Below, in pieces: positions 16,753-25,707 of a stretch of 64,000 bases of DNA (position 1 is the first letter of the stretch; the number at the start of each line of letters is the position of its first letter). The notes under the pieces were generated by a model. That model saw nothing but the letters and a program-made list of their open reading frames with translations. It did not search any database and was not told the DNA's origin. The translations under genes were made by a program, and so were the position numbers. Origin of the DNA: Macrococcoides caseolyticum (GTDB lineage Bacteria; Bacillota; Bacilli; Staphylococcales; Staphylococcaceae); assembly GCF_021366795.1 (NCBI RefSeq), contig NZ_JAHCPS010000003.1, positions 62,001 through 126,000 of the forward strand, given 5' to 3'.

Positions 16753-17196
16753 TTATAATAATGTCATTACATGAGAACCGAGAAATGTAACATATAATTT
16801 ATCTTCTTCAATTCTTATATATCCCGCTTCTACGTAATCACTTAAAATTTCATTTAACATTTCTTCAGTCAGTTGAGACGCACTATGTGCTGACATATTG
16901 CGCAGTTGTTGAATGGTTATTGTTTTACCTTCATAATGTTCAATCATACTAATAATATATTTATACAACCTTACTTCTTCTTCAGCCTGCTTGTTTTCGG
17001 ATTCTAATTCCTCTTCCTCTGCTATTTCACGTAAAATTTCTTCAGTTGTCATTTTTTCTTGTTGTATTAAAGTTTGAATATCATCATTTATTATCATTTC
17101 ATTACTTAAAATCGATGCTTTATCATAAATCGTCTCATGTGGAATCAATTCAGTTCGTTCATCAATTAGTAATGAAATTTTTTCTTCTTCATTCAT
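16753..17196 (-). CDS. Hypothetical acidic protein with winged-helix-like C-terminus
   Basis: 147 residues starting MNEEEKISLL at an ATG with GAGGTG suitably spaced. The middle third is a Glu-rich probable coiled coil (EEILREIAEEEELESENKQ). The last 50 residues (QQLRNMSAHSASQLTEEMLNEILSDYVEAG then YIRIEEDKLYVTFLG) look like a winged helix by pattern. No signal peptide or membrane segment is seen. I do not recognise the family. It is convergent with the hemerythrin gene and separated from it by the repeat. Confidence 0.65.
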   Translation of the reverse strand: MNEEEKISLLIDERTELIPHETIYDKASILSNEMIINDDIQTLIQQEKMTTEEILREIAEEEELESENKQAEEEVRLYKYIISMIEHYEGKTITIQQLRNMSAHSASQLTEEMLNEILSDYVEAGYIRIEEDKLYVTFLGSHVMTLL

Positions 17197-17308
17197 CCAT
17201 CACACCTCATTTTCTAGTTAATTTATTTTACCATGAAAGTACACATAAGGTGAATGATTATACAATGAAGATATTTCATAATATTTTCCACTTCTATTAT
17301 CTTTTTTA

Positions 17309-17676
17309 TTGTGTTTTTTATCACCTTTCTATACAGCATTAGCACTTTGGGTTGGTGCATTACTTTGCGGAAACCTTCTTACTACTGAACTTAAGGATCA
17401 ATCATTAAAAAATAAATTTAGTCTAAGAGAAATTTATTCGGGACATATGATTCTATTCTTACTTATAAGTGTCGCGCAAGCGATTATCGTTGGATTAGCA
17501 TTTACGGTAATTGTCTATACACTTGTCAGCTTATTAGACAATATTGGTAAGGCGCTTGACATCATTATCATGGTATTGCAAATCGCTGGGGTGGCGGTAC
17601 TTTCCCAATACAAGTAACACCGTTGTTTATCCAACGTATTCATCCATTCTTACCCTTTACTTATGCAGGCGAGTAA
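17309..17676 (+). pseudogene. Decayed C-terminal remnant of a YhgE/Pip-family protein
   Basis: The fragment reads PFYTALALWVGALLCGNLLTTELKD then SLKNKFSLREIYSGHM, matching the C-terminal membrane domain of YhgE/Pip (phage infection protein/ESX-like) proteins. The N-terminal several hundred residues are missing. An internal stretch between AQAIIVGLAF and TVIVYTLVSLLDN is deleted. Near 17589 a one-base change breaks the frame; shifting it restores GGTFPIQVTPLFIQRIHPFLPFTYA before TAA at 17674. No start with a ribosome-binding site is seen. It is non-functional. Confidence 0.85.
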
Positions 17677-17751
17677 CTTAGTAGAATAAGCACCTATTCA
17701 TTCGATAATTTACTTGATATAATGGCTATACATGACTAAAGGAGCTTGACA

Positions 17752-18585
17752 ATGAACTATCAGGACAATATATTTTTTAAAACGTTTATTACGATACTCG
17801 GATCATTTCTTATTGCCTTTGCATTCAACGTCTTCTTATTATCGAATGATGTATTAAGTAGTGGAATTGGAGGATTAGCTTTATTACTCAATAAATTACT
17901 TCATGTAGATGCAGGACTATTGAATTTATTGCTCAATTTACCACTTCTTGTACTTGGATTTATGAAATTAAAGAAATCGGTGATGTATAATACTGTACTG
18001 AGTGTTGGCGTTGTATCATTCTTTCTTACAGTAATACCTGCAAAAAGCATTGCAGATGAACTTTTTGTCAATGTTATTTTCGGTGGCGTAATCGTAGGTA
18101 TTGGCGTTGGGATTATATTAAAATATTCCGGAACGACTGGTGGCATGGATATCGTTGCTATGATTATTAGCCAAAACAGTAATATATCTATCGGCCTTAT
18201 CATGACCATATTAAATGGTATCATCGTCCTTTGTTCTGGATTCTTGTTTGACTGGAATCTCGCGCTAATGACATTACTCTCTATTTATATTACTGGTAAA
18301 GCTGTAGATACGATATTTACTTCTAACATCAAATTAACCGTTAATATCATTACTACAAACTATGAAGGCGTAAGAGCGGGATTAGTTAAAGAAATTTATA
18401 GAGGGATTACTGTTACAGATGTCTACGGTGGTTATTCAAATGACCAAAAACATATGATAACAATGGTTCTGACACGCTATGAACTTCAAAATGTCATTAA
18501 AATTGCAAAAGCAAACGATGAAAATTGCTTTATCAATGTATATGAAACAACTGAAGTCCATGGTAATTTTGCTCGGAATAATTAG
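17752..18585 (+). CDS. YitT-family membrane protein
   Basis: About 277 residues: five or six N-terminal transmembrane helices, including GIGGLALLLNKLLH and KYSGTTGGMDIVAMII, then the soluble C-terminal DUF2179 domain (YRGITVTDVYGGYSNDQKHMITMVLTRYE). The arrangement is diagnostic of YitT/DUF161 proteins, whose transport function is not established. AGGAG at 17740 sets the ATG at 17752. Its stop codon lies in the arm of a shared convergent terminator. Confidence 0.9.
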   Translation: MNYQDNIFFKTFITILGSFLIAFAFNVFLLSNDVLSSGIGGLALLLNKLLHVDAGLLNLLLNLPLLVLGFMKLKKSVMYNTVLSVGVVSFFLTVIPAKSIADELFVNVIFGGVIVGIGVGIILKYSGTTGGMDIVAMIISQNSNISIGLIMTILNGIIVLCSGFLFDWNLALMTLLSIYITGKAVDTIFTSNIKLTVNIITTNYEGVRAGLVKEIYRGITVTDVYGGYSNDQKHMITMVLTRYELQNVIKIAKANDENCFINVYETTEVHGNFARNN

Positions 18586-18627
18586 AAGAAAGCCCCCTGT
18601 TGATGTTTACAGGGGGCTTTCTTCTAA
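18582..18627. terminator. Bidirectional terminator built from two gene ends
   Basis: TTAGAAGAAAGCCCCCTGT (18582-18600) pairs perfectly over 19 bp with 18609-18627. The left arm holds the YitT stop codon and the right arm encodes the last residues (LEESPL) of the converging hydrolase. Confidence 0.92.
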
Positions 18628-19515
18628 TATACCTTTAAAAAAATTCATCTCATCTAATGTGCATTGCTTAGCATTAGGTCTTCTAATATCCATCTGAAAG
18701 TTATGCTGAGCAAAAAAATCACTGTGGCCATACTCCCTGTAAATCACTTTTACTTCATTCCTTCTCAAATACAAAAGTATATCCGGAGCTTTACCTACTA
18801 ATAAATCATTTACACTACTTGCAACATATGTCGCAGGAAAATTTTTGTTAATGTAGGGTTCAAAATTAATCTCTTTATGTTTAGTATGAAAATCCTTACC
18901 CACATAGTCCTCCATCAGTCCACGAACCATAAAACGCGTCACTGACTTTTTCTTTGCTATTGCAATATCTATCGCATTAAAGAAACCACAATTAATTGCA
19001 ATACCGAGGATATTTATATTCGGAAGCTCAAATTGAAAATGCTTACTATACTTATGACTCGTCAGTAACGTAACATATTGCGACATAATTTGCGCACCAG
19101 CAGAATCACCCACCATAAACAATTGGTCGATATCAAGTTGATATTTTTCATAATGATTTTTCAGCCAATGCATACATTCATTCAATTGAACGATGGGGGT
19201 AGGATATTTCTGCTTTGGTGCTAAATCATAATCATAGCTCACAACGGCAAAGCCATGTTCAGCTAACGTCATACAGTAGCCTTCATAGGTCTCTTTATTT
19301 GAATAAACATAACCGCCACCATGTACATTTATAATGACCGGATACTTATCAAGACGCACTTTGGGATAATATATATTCAGAGTATTATTTTGATGACGTT
19401 GACTGTATTCGACTTCACTTGCAATGCGTATTCCTTCTGGCTGTTGATTAAAATAATCTTTGTACTGATCCATTATCTTTATCATTGCATTAAATAATAT
19501 AGATTGAATGGTCAT
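18607..19515 (-). CDS. Alpha/beta hydrolase (hormone-sensitive-lipase-like esterase)
   Basis: About 302 residues. HGGGYVYS near residue 68 forms the oxyanion hole and GDSAGAQ carries the nucleophile Ser near residue 140. SSVNDLLV and YGHSDFFAQH supply the Asp and His of the triad. This is the HSL/type IV esterase pattern; it acts on short acyl esters in related enzymes, but the substrate here is unknown. There is no signal peptide, so it is cytosolic. GAGG 6 nt upstream sets the ATG at 19515. It lies just downstream of mnhG in the same direction and may share its transcript. Confidence 0.88.
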   Translation of the reverse strand: MTIQSILFNAMIKIMDQYKDYFNQQPEGIRIASEVEYSQRHQNNTLNIYYPKVRLDKYPVIINVHGGGYVYSNKETYEGYCMTLAEHGFAVVSYDYDLAPKQKYPTPIVQLNECMHWLKNHYEKYQLDIDQLFMVGDSAGAQIMSQYVTLLTSHKYSKHFQFELPNINILGIAINCGFFNAIDIAIAKKKSVTRFMVRGLMEDYVGKDFHTKHKEINFEPYINKNFPATYVASSVNDLLVGKAPDILLYLRRNEVKVIYREYGHSDFFAQHNFQMDIRRPNAKQCTLDEMNFFKGILEESPL

Positions 19516-19543
19516 ATGACACCTCATCACTTAGCGATTTTAC

Positions 19544-19918
19544 TTATTTTATTGTTCTCTTCTTTTGAGTTGGCAGTAAGTCATTTAAATGTTTTCCTTT
19601 AGAACCAGAAACGTTCATCTCAACACCACTATTATACGCTGCCCTCGTAATCAAATGCCCTGCAACAGGACTTGTTAAATACAGAAAGAAAATCCCTAGT
19701 AATAGTCTGAAACTGATATAACTATCGTTTATTATAAAATAAACAAACACACCCATCAGTGTAAGTAATACAGCAAGCGTGGAGCTTTTAGTAGCTGCAT
19801 GACTCCTAGTGTATACATCTTTAAATCTCAATATACCTAACGCGCTAATAAAGGCCATAATACTTCCTATAAATATAATACATGCTAACACAATATTGAT
19901 GCTATCGTTTACGTTCAA
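19544..19918 (-). CDS. mnhG2: Cation/proton antiporter subunit MnhG (mnh2 type)
   Basis: About 124 residues with three transmembrane helices and the MnhG core ALGILRFKDVYTRSHAATKSSTLAVLLTLMGV. It is the last subunit of the Mrp/Mnh complex that exchanges Na+ or K+ for H+. I prefer the TTG at 19918 because GAGG lies 8 nt upstream and the resulting N-terminus (MNVNDSINIV) aligns with MnhG2; an upstream TTG gives six more residues. It overlaps mnhF by 17 nt. Confidence 0.88.
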   Translation of the reverse strand: MNVNDSINIVLACIIFIGSIMAFISALGILRFKDVYTRSHAATKSSTLAVLLTLMGVFVYFIINDSYISFRLLLGIFFLYLTSPVAGHLITRAAYNSGVEMNVSGSKGKHLNDLLPTQKKRTIK

Positions 19919-20180
19919 ATATAACACCTCTTTCAATAAATCGGGATGTCGCTATTGTGGAGATGAATGATAGTACACCAATAATTAATATCGCTTCTAA
20001 AAATAACGTCGTATCCATAATTAAGCAAATAATACTTACGCTAGACATTATCATCGCACTTATACTATCAAAGGCCACAATACGATCAGGTAATGATGGT
20101 CCAGCAATCACTCTGTACATCACAATCATAATCGCTAGTCCGTATATTACTAGTGCTGACTTTATTAGAATCATACTCAT
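19902..20180 (-). CDS. mnhF2: Cation/proton antiporter subunit MnhF
   Basis: 92 residues with three membrane helices. YRVIAGPSLPDRIVAFD is the conserved MrpF motif with its charged Arg and Asp in the membrane interface. It is part of the hetero-oligomeric Mnh antiporter. Its ATG overlaps the mnhE stop (ATGA), showing translational coupling. Length and motif match MnhF2. Confidence 0.93.
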   Translation of the reverse strand: MSMILIKSALVIYGLAIMIVMYRVIAGPSLPDRIVAFDSISAMIMSSVSIICLIMDTTLFLEAILIIGVLSFISTIATSRFIERGVIFERKR

Positions 20181-20662
20181 GTTTGAGTAACCTCCTTAAT
20201 AACGCGCTCATAACGCTTTATGGATTTTAAGAGTTTTATGTTTTCAGTTGTAGATGCATGTAATGTATGTATAAACAATTTCTTATTGTCATGCGATAGC
20301 CTTAATACTACAGAACCAGGTGTTAGAATAATCAGCATCATTAAACTTGTAATTTCCCATTGGTTCTTTAAAACTGTATTATACGTAACGACGCCAGGTG
20401 CTATCTTGTGTGGATTAAATAAAATATGATACATAGTAGATAAACTTGAACTTATCAATTCATAATTGAATATGACTAGAAGTTTGAATAGCGATATTAG
20501 CTTCCATATATAAAACTGATGACCAAAAAATCGATGAAGGATATAAAGAATAACTATACCGATTAAATAACCTTTAATGAAGGTAGACAAATATATATGA
20601 TCTTCATCAACCATCAATACCCAAATTACAGCAATAAATATATTTAATACGACTTGTGCGAT
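20177..20662 (-). CDS. mnhE2: Cation/proton antiporter subunit MnhE with probable AUC start
   Basis: From the first ATG at 20617 the protein would be only 146 residues and lack its first transmembrane helix. In-frame codons upstream encode AQVVLNIFIAVIWVL, which matches the MnhE2 N-terminus residue for residue, back to an ATC at 20662-20660 in the position of Met1. AGGAGG (20671-20676) is 8 nt before that ATC, and the mnhD stop is 4 nt before it. No ATG, GTG or TTG lies between the upstream in-frame stop and this ATC. The likely product is 161 residues. A point mutation of ATG is the alternative. Confidence 0.85.
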   Translation of the reverse strand: MAQVVLNIFIAVIWVLMVDEDHIYLSTFIKGYLIGIVILYILHRFFGHQFYIWKLISLFKLLVIFNYELISSSLSTMYHILFNPHKIAPGVVTYNTVLKNQWEITSLMMLIILTPGSVVLRLSHDNKKLFIHTLHASTTENIKLLKSIKRYERVIKEVTQT

Positions 20663-20666
20663 AAAC

Positions 20667-22130
20667 TTATCCTCCTATCATTTGATTTATATACATTTCA
20701 GGTGTGATATCCATTAAATAATTATCCAGATGTCCGGCAAAAAGTGCTATAAAGCACGTTATTACTGTGAGTATACCGATTGTCATTAACTTTTTGTGAT
20801 AAGCACGATTCATTTCCATCGTTTGTATACCCATTTCTCTTTCTTGATCTATAGTACGATTTCCAAAGAACAATGAAATAAATAAACGTAACATTGAAAA
20901 CATACCAACAAAAGTTCCAAGAACGACGATAATTGAATAATATACAGGAAACACTTTAAGTCCCGCTTGTAAAATCATTAATTTCCCGGGGAATCCGCCT
21001 GTAAATGGCATTCCACCAATTGCAAATACAAAGAAGAGGACAAACATTGCTGTTACTTGCGCATTAAACAATAAACCATGACGCGCATTCATGTTGATAA
21101 TCCCAAAGCGCTTAACGATTAAACCTGCGATTAAAAAGAGACACGCCTTAATCAACATATCGTTAAATGTATATAGAATCGCACCATTTATCCCTAGCCG
21201 TTCAAATGTTGCAATACCAAAATAGATAACGCCGATAGATAAAATGATTTGATAGCAAAACATCAGCTTTATTTCCCTATATTTTATGACACCTAACATA
21301 CCTATAATTATTGTGGCCACAGCCATATATAAGAGCACTTCCTGTAACATATCCTGATACGGTACAAAGATAACAGTTGTTGTTCTAATCGTTGCATACA
21401 CACCCACTTTAGTTAATAGCGCCGCAAATAAAGCACCCAACTCATAGGATAGGACGCTGTATGATTTAGGCAACCACATAAAGATAAGTAATGCCGACTT
21501 TAAACTAAATACCACAATAAATAATAATACAATTACAGCATGTTCCTGAATATAACCACTCTGCGCTATTCTCATCCCCAAGTGTGCGTAATTTAATGTG
21601 CCGTATACACGATACAATATACCGATCCCAATAAGAAAAACCCATGAACCGATTAAGTTTAGAACGACATAGGAAATACTTACTTTAAACTGATACTTTT
21701 TCTTACCCACAACGATTAAGATAAATGACGATAAAAGCATCACTTCAAACATTACAAATAAATTAAAAATATCCGCAGTCAAAAATGAACCATTTACGCC
21801 AGCCAAAATAAATAATATAAAGGGTACTGCTAAATCTCTTAATTGATTGATATGCTGAAAATACAACACAGCAATCACGATAATTGTACTTACGATGACA
21901 AAAGAAAGACTCATAAAATCTCCATATAGCTGTATACCATATGGTGCATGATGACCACCTAAATCAATAATAATAGGTGTATGAGTGGATGCATAAGCAA
22001 GTATGCCACTAATCAAGACACATAGCGTTAATGAAATCATCGCGATAATAAATATTCTTTTCTCTTTCAGATACGTAAATACACCTAATAAAATGGGTAT
22101 AAGTATTGGAATGATTAATAGATTATTCAT
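20667..22130 (-). CDS. mnhD2: Cation/proton antiporter subunit MnhD
   Basis: 487 residues with about 14 transmembrane helices, of the proton-translocating antiporter-like family shared with NuoL/M/N. FEVMLLSSFILIVVGKKK carries the conserved membrane Glu, and MWLPKSYSVLSYELGALFAALLTKVGVYATIR the conserved Lys and TM region. Together with MnhA it forms the ion-translocating core. Its ATG overlaps the mnhC 3' end, and its own stop overlaps the ribosome-binding site of mnhE. Confidence 0.95.
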   Translation of the reverse strand: MNNLLIIPILIPILLGVFTYLKEKRIFIIAMISLTLCVLISGILAYASTHTPIIIDLGGHHAPYGIQLYGDFMSLSFVIVSTIIVIAVLYFQHINQLRDLAVPFILFILAGVNGSFLTADIFNLFVMFEVMLLSSFILIVVGKKKYQFKVSISYVVLNLIGSWVFLIGIGILYRVYGTLNYAHLGMRIAQSGYIQEHAVIVLLFIVVFSLKSALLIFMWLPKSYSVLSYELGALFAALLTKVGVYATIRTTTVIFVPYQDMLQEVLLYMAVATIIIGMLGVIKYREIKLMFCYQIILSIGVIYFGIATFERLGINGAILYTFNDMLIKACLFLIAGLIVKRFGIINMNARHGLLFNAQVTAMFVLFFVFAIGGMPFTGGFPGKLMILQAGLKVFPVYYSIIVVLGTFVGMFSMLRLFISLFFGNRTIDQEREMGIQTMEMNRAYHKKLMTIGILTVITCFIALFAGHLDNYLMDITPEMYINQMIGG

Positions 22131-22449
22131 CGCTACCTCCTAAATGATCTGCCTGATTGTCTTTATTCATTTGATAATTTTTATAGATAAGTACTAATAG
22201 CAATGCGGTCGTCGCAAAACTAATAACAATTGCTGTCAGTATTAAAGCTTGTGGTAAAGCATCGACATCAGGAATAGACGCATCGACAAACGGCATATCA
22301 CTTCCAGGATACGACATAGATATTAAAAATAAATGTGCAGCGTGACTCAGAATACTTGTCCCCAAAACGACACGAATTAAGTTTTTAGATAAAATGAGAT
22401 TGACCCCGACATAAACTAAAATAGTAGTGATTATTGTAATTAACATCAT
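22123..22449 (-). CDS. mnhC2: Cation/proton antiporter subunit MnhC
   Basis: 108 residues with three transmembrane helices and the NuoK-like fold. VGVNLILSKNLIRVVLGTSILSHAAHLFLISM and DALPQALILTAIVISFATTALLL match MrpC/MnhC. The start overlaps the mnhB stop (ATGA), and a run of two ATGs makes the exact start uncertain by one codon. Confidence 0.94.
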   Translation of the reverse strand: MMLITIITTILVYVGVNLILSKNLIRVVLGTSILSHAAHLFLISMSYPGSDMPFVDASIPDVDALPQALILTAIVISFATTALLLVLIYKNYQMNKDNQADHLGGSDE

Positions 22450-22871
22450 TTGATATCACCACTTATGGATAGCAAAATGGTCATGACAACACCAACTACA
22501 GTAAGTAAGATACCAAATTCAAATAATGTTACACTTGATAAATGCATCTCACCGAGCAGTGGTAATGTAAGGTCGATATCTTCATGTGTTAAAAACGCAT
22601 GACCAAACAATGAAGGAATCACAAGTACCGTTAAAGCAATAATAATACCTACCGCAATTAACTTATGAAATTCAAATGGTAATAACTTTCTAATGCGTGA
22701 TGCATCAAAAGTTAAAAACATTAAGATAAATGCTGAACTAAATACTAGTCCTCCGATAAAGCCACCACCTGGTGCATTATGCCCATTGAAGAATATATAA
22801 AAACCAAATGTCAAAATAATAATAATGACGATTTTCGAAATACTTTCAAGTAATAAATCATTTTCCTTCAT
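22446..22871 (-). CDS. mnhB2: Cation/proton antiporter subunit MnhB
   Basis: 141 residues, four transmembrane helices. FFNGHNAPGGGFIGGLVFSSAFILMFLTFD is the MrpB hallmark, and LTVVGVVMTILLSISGD ends the protein. MrpB associates with the MnhA C-terminal region. Its start overlaps the mnhA 3' end by 14 nt. Confidence 0.95.
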   Translation of the reverse strand: MKENDLLLESISKIVIIIILTFGFYIFFNGHNAPGGGFIGGLVFSSAFILMFLTFDASRIRKLLPFEFHKLIAVGIIIALTVLVIPSLFGHAFLTHEDIDLTLPLLGEMHLSSVTLFEFGILLTVVGVVMTILLSISGDIK

Positions 22872-25146
22872 GCTTAGCTCCTTTCTTCAAAATAGTATAA
22901 ATACCAAATCCAGCAATCATTATGACAACACCTTCAAGCATTGTATCAAAAGCTCTAAAATCACCTAGTATTGCATTCACGACATTTTTAGCACCTGCTA
23001 ACGCGTAACTATTATTATAATAAGTTGATATTGTAGCAAATGAATTTGCTTGATGGCCGTATACCATTATTACAAATACAATCATCGCAATGGATAGCGC
23101 AATTATATGTCTGATAAGCTTGTAACCTTTGCTTGTCTCTTCTTTCTTTAAATTTGGCAAATGATAGAAACATGCTAAGAATAATACGGTGGTAATTGTT
23201 TCTATCACAAGTTGTGTCAGTGCAAGATCTGGTGCTTTCATCTTCATAAATAAAATACTAATACCATAACCGACTATTCCAACTAATACAACAGCAGTCA
23301 TGCGTGATTTTACAAAGAGTAAGCAAAGCGCACTGACAACCATAATAATACCTATTATCATTGTAAACATCGTGAAGTCACGTTGTAAGGTCAATATTGG
23401 ATTTATCTCAAATAACACATTCGGCATAATTAAAGCAATAATAAAGAGATATAAATAAATCGTATAAACATTTAACGATTCAGAAATAATAAGTGATAAA
23501 CTACGCTTTGCAATCCGATCTTTCATTTCCCCGAAATTTTCATATGCTTTATTAAGCGCTATTCTATTAAATGCACTATATAAGTATTTATAATCTCCCT
23601 TAATTAATACAAAACTACCGATGATAAAGATAAGAATTGTAATAATTAATGGTGGTGTGACGCCGTGCCATGCTGTAATTGGCTTAAGATGTAAAGCACG
23701 ATGCTCATTTGCAATAGGTTGAATCCATGATGACTGAATGATATTGGGAATAAAAAATAAAGTAAATGTGATCAGCGTCAATACTATATTACTGACGACA
23801 ATAAAAGGTGATAGTTTCTGAGTTTGTATATTCGCATGACCAAAGAATGGTCGAATGATAAGGACAAAACTATAAATAAAAGTTCCAATACTCGCTATAA
23901 TTGCAATAATAAATATAATGTAAACAATAAAATGTAATGATTTAAGTTCAAACAAAGAAGTTATCAAATACTCTTTTGCTAAAAAACCACTAAGAAAAGG
24001 TAATCCAGCCATTGCTCCCGCTGATACAACCATTGTAAAGTATGTCAGGGGTAATTGTTTACGTAACCCACTGAGTTTATTCATATCACGAGTTCCCGTT
24101 GCTAAATCAACAATGCCTGTTCCCATGAACAGTGTAGCTTTATAACAAGCATGCCCAATGATAAGCAAAAAAAGACCGTCATATGCATAACTCACAATCG
24201 ATTCATTCCCAGGAAATGCGATGATTCCAATAAAGACGACCATCATTCCAAGCTGACTGATTGTAGAATAAGCGAGGAGCGCTTTCATATCGTGTTTAGA
24301 AATCGCAACAAAACTTCCCATCAGCATCGTTATAATTCCTACTATTAATAGTACGAATGATAACGATTCAATTCCTGCATAGATAGGCAATAACTTAATG
24401 AGTAGATAAATACCCGCTTTTACCATTGTTGCGGAATGAAGCAATGCGCTTACAGGTGTTGGTGCTGCCATCGCATCAGGCAGCCATATATGAAATGGAA
24501 ATTGCGCTGACTTACTTAACGCACCTACCATAATCAATAACATACTCAAAGAAAATAACGTATGATGATGTAAATCCATCTTTAACAATTCATCAATCTG
24601 AGATGTCCCCGCAATATAATTGAGTAATAACAAACCGACAAGCATAATGCTGCCACCTAAAATGGTAATTACAAATGACTTTTTAGCACCCGCATAAGAC
24701 TGTTTCTGATTGTAATGAAAGGCAATTAACAGGAAAGATGCAACACTTGTTAACTCCCAGAACAAGTAAAGTATAATGGTGTTATTGGATAGTACGACGC
24801 CATACATAGCTAAAATAAATAATGTCAAGCTGGAATAGAAGTAAGCATGTCTGTTATATTTTTGCATGTAAAAAAGGCTATAAAAAATGACGAAAATGCT
24901 AATAACTGAGATAAGTAGGAAGAAAAAGAATGACACTGCATCTAATCTCAAAGAGAAATAGAGATCTGCGTGAGGTATCCAAGGTATTGTAAATGTCTCT
25001 AATTTCGGTGTATTCATTATTACCACTACAGAAATCAACGGAAACAGTAAAGATAGTAATCCTATTCCTAGATTAGAAAGATGCTTTTTAAATAACTGTA
25101 TCAGTAAAACCACGACTAGACCTATAACGAAAATAATATTTAACAT
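22858..25146 (-). CDS. mnhA2: Cation/proton antiporter subunit MnhA
   Basis: 762 residues, slightly shorter than the roughly 800 of S. aureus MnhA. The N-terminal NuoL-like part has LFWELTSVASFLLIAFHYN with the key Glu, SAQFPFHIWLPDAMAAPTPVSALLHSATMVKAG and LLAYSTISQLGMM; the C-terminal MbhD/MbhE-like part has KAPDLALTQLVIETITTVLFL. This is the largest, ion-translocating subunit. It begins 19 nt after the stop of the recombinase-like gene, so both are probably cotranscribed. Confidence 0.96.
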   Translation of the reverse strand: MLNIIFVIGLVVVLLIQLFKKHLSNLGIGLLSLLFPLISVVVIMNTPKLETFTIPWIPHADLYFSLRLDAVSFFFFLLISVISIFVIFYSLFYMQKYNRHAYFYSSLTLFILAMYGVVLSNNTIILYLFWELTSVASFLLIAFHYNQKQSYAGAKKSFVITILGGSIMLVGLLLLNYIAGTSQIDELLKMDLHHHTLFSLSMLLIMVGALSKSAQFPFHIWLPDAMAAPTPVSALLHSATMVKAGIYLLIKLLPIYAGIESLSFVLLIVGIITMLMGSFVAISKHDMKALLAYSTISQLGMMVVFIGIIAFPGNESIVSYAYDGLFLLIIGHACYKATLFMGTGIVDLATGTRDMNKLSGLRKQLPLTYFTMVVSAGAMAGLPFLSGFLAKEYLITSLFELKSLHFIVYIIFIIAIIASIGTFIYSFVLIIRPFFGHANIQTQKLSPFIVVSNIVLTLITFTLFFIPNIIQSSWIQPIANEHRALHLKPITAWHGVTPPLIITILIFIIGSFVLIKGDYKYLYSAFNRIALNKAYENFGEMKDRIAKRSLSLIISESLNVYTIYLYLFIIALIMPNVLFEINPILTLQRDFTMFTMIIGIIMVVSALCLLFVKSRMTAVVLVGIVGYGISILFMKMKAPDLALTQLVIETITTVLFLACFYHLPNLKKEETSKGYKLIRHIIALSIAMIVFVIMVYGHQANSFATISTYYNNSYALAGAKNVVNAILGDFRAFDTMLEGVVIMIAGFGIYTILKKGAKHEGK

Positions 25147-25165
25147 CGTTCACATCCTTTATTCA

Positions 25166-25696
25166 TTAAATTTGTAACTCGATTTTTTTATAATCAGGTG
25201 GCTCTATATCCATAAACTGATATGTTTCAGATTTTGTTTGATGCCCCAATAAATGCATTAAATCATAAATATGTATTCCTTGAACAAAAGCATGGTATGC
25301 AAATGTTTTTTTTAATGCTTGTGCTCCAATAGAAAATGTACAACCAATCTCAGATGCAGCTTTACTTAATATGCGATGAAATTGTTGTCTTGTTAATGGC
25401 GACTTCGTTTTAATTGATACAAATAAATAATCATCCTTTGACTTTGACTGGATATAAGATGATAACACATTACTGTCATGTGAATTTAAATATATTGAAT
25501 AACCGTTCACCATAAATACAAAGCGATTATCTTTAACAATTAAATCTTCGCATTTCATTTCAAGTATATCTTGAATTTTAAGCGGTACATTAATCGCTAA
25601 CACAAATAATATATAATCTCTTGTTCGTTCTTGTGCAAAATATGACTTTAATACCTGAATATCTGAAACGGATTTGATAGGTGTGGATTTTATCAT
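25166..25696 (-). CDS. Tyrosine-recombinase-fold protein with all catalytic residues replaced
   Basis: 176 residues covering only the catalytic-domain fold of the XerC/D family. Aligning by eye with XerD, the first Arg (GLRVSEL) is Lys in PLKIQDI, the HVLRH box is QALKK (His to Gln, Arg to Lys), LLGH is kept, and the nucleophile Tyr position is Phe in ETYQFMDI. The N-terminal core-binding domain is absent. It is therefore predicted to bind DNA without cutting it. AGGAGGG precedes the ATG. Its promoter is embedded in a perfect 15-bp inverted repeat, and it heads the mnh operon. A related integrase-family gene adjoins mnh2 in S. aureus. Confidence 0.82.
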   Translation of the reverse strand: MIKSTPIKSVSDIQVLKSYFAQERTRDYILFVLAINVPLKIQDILEMKCEDLIVKDNRFVFMVNGYSIYLNSHDSNVLSSYIQSKSKDDYLFVSIKTKSPLTRQQFHRILSKAASEIGCTFSIGAQALKKTFAYHAFVQGIHIYDLMHLLGHQTKSETYQFMDIEPPDYKKIELQI

Positions 25697-25707
25697 GTCG
25701 CCCTCCT

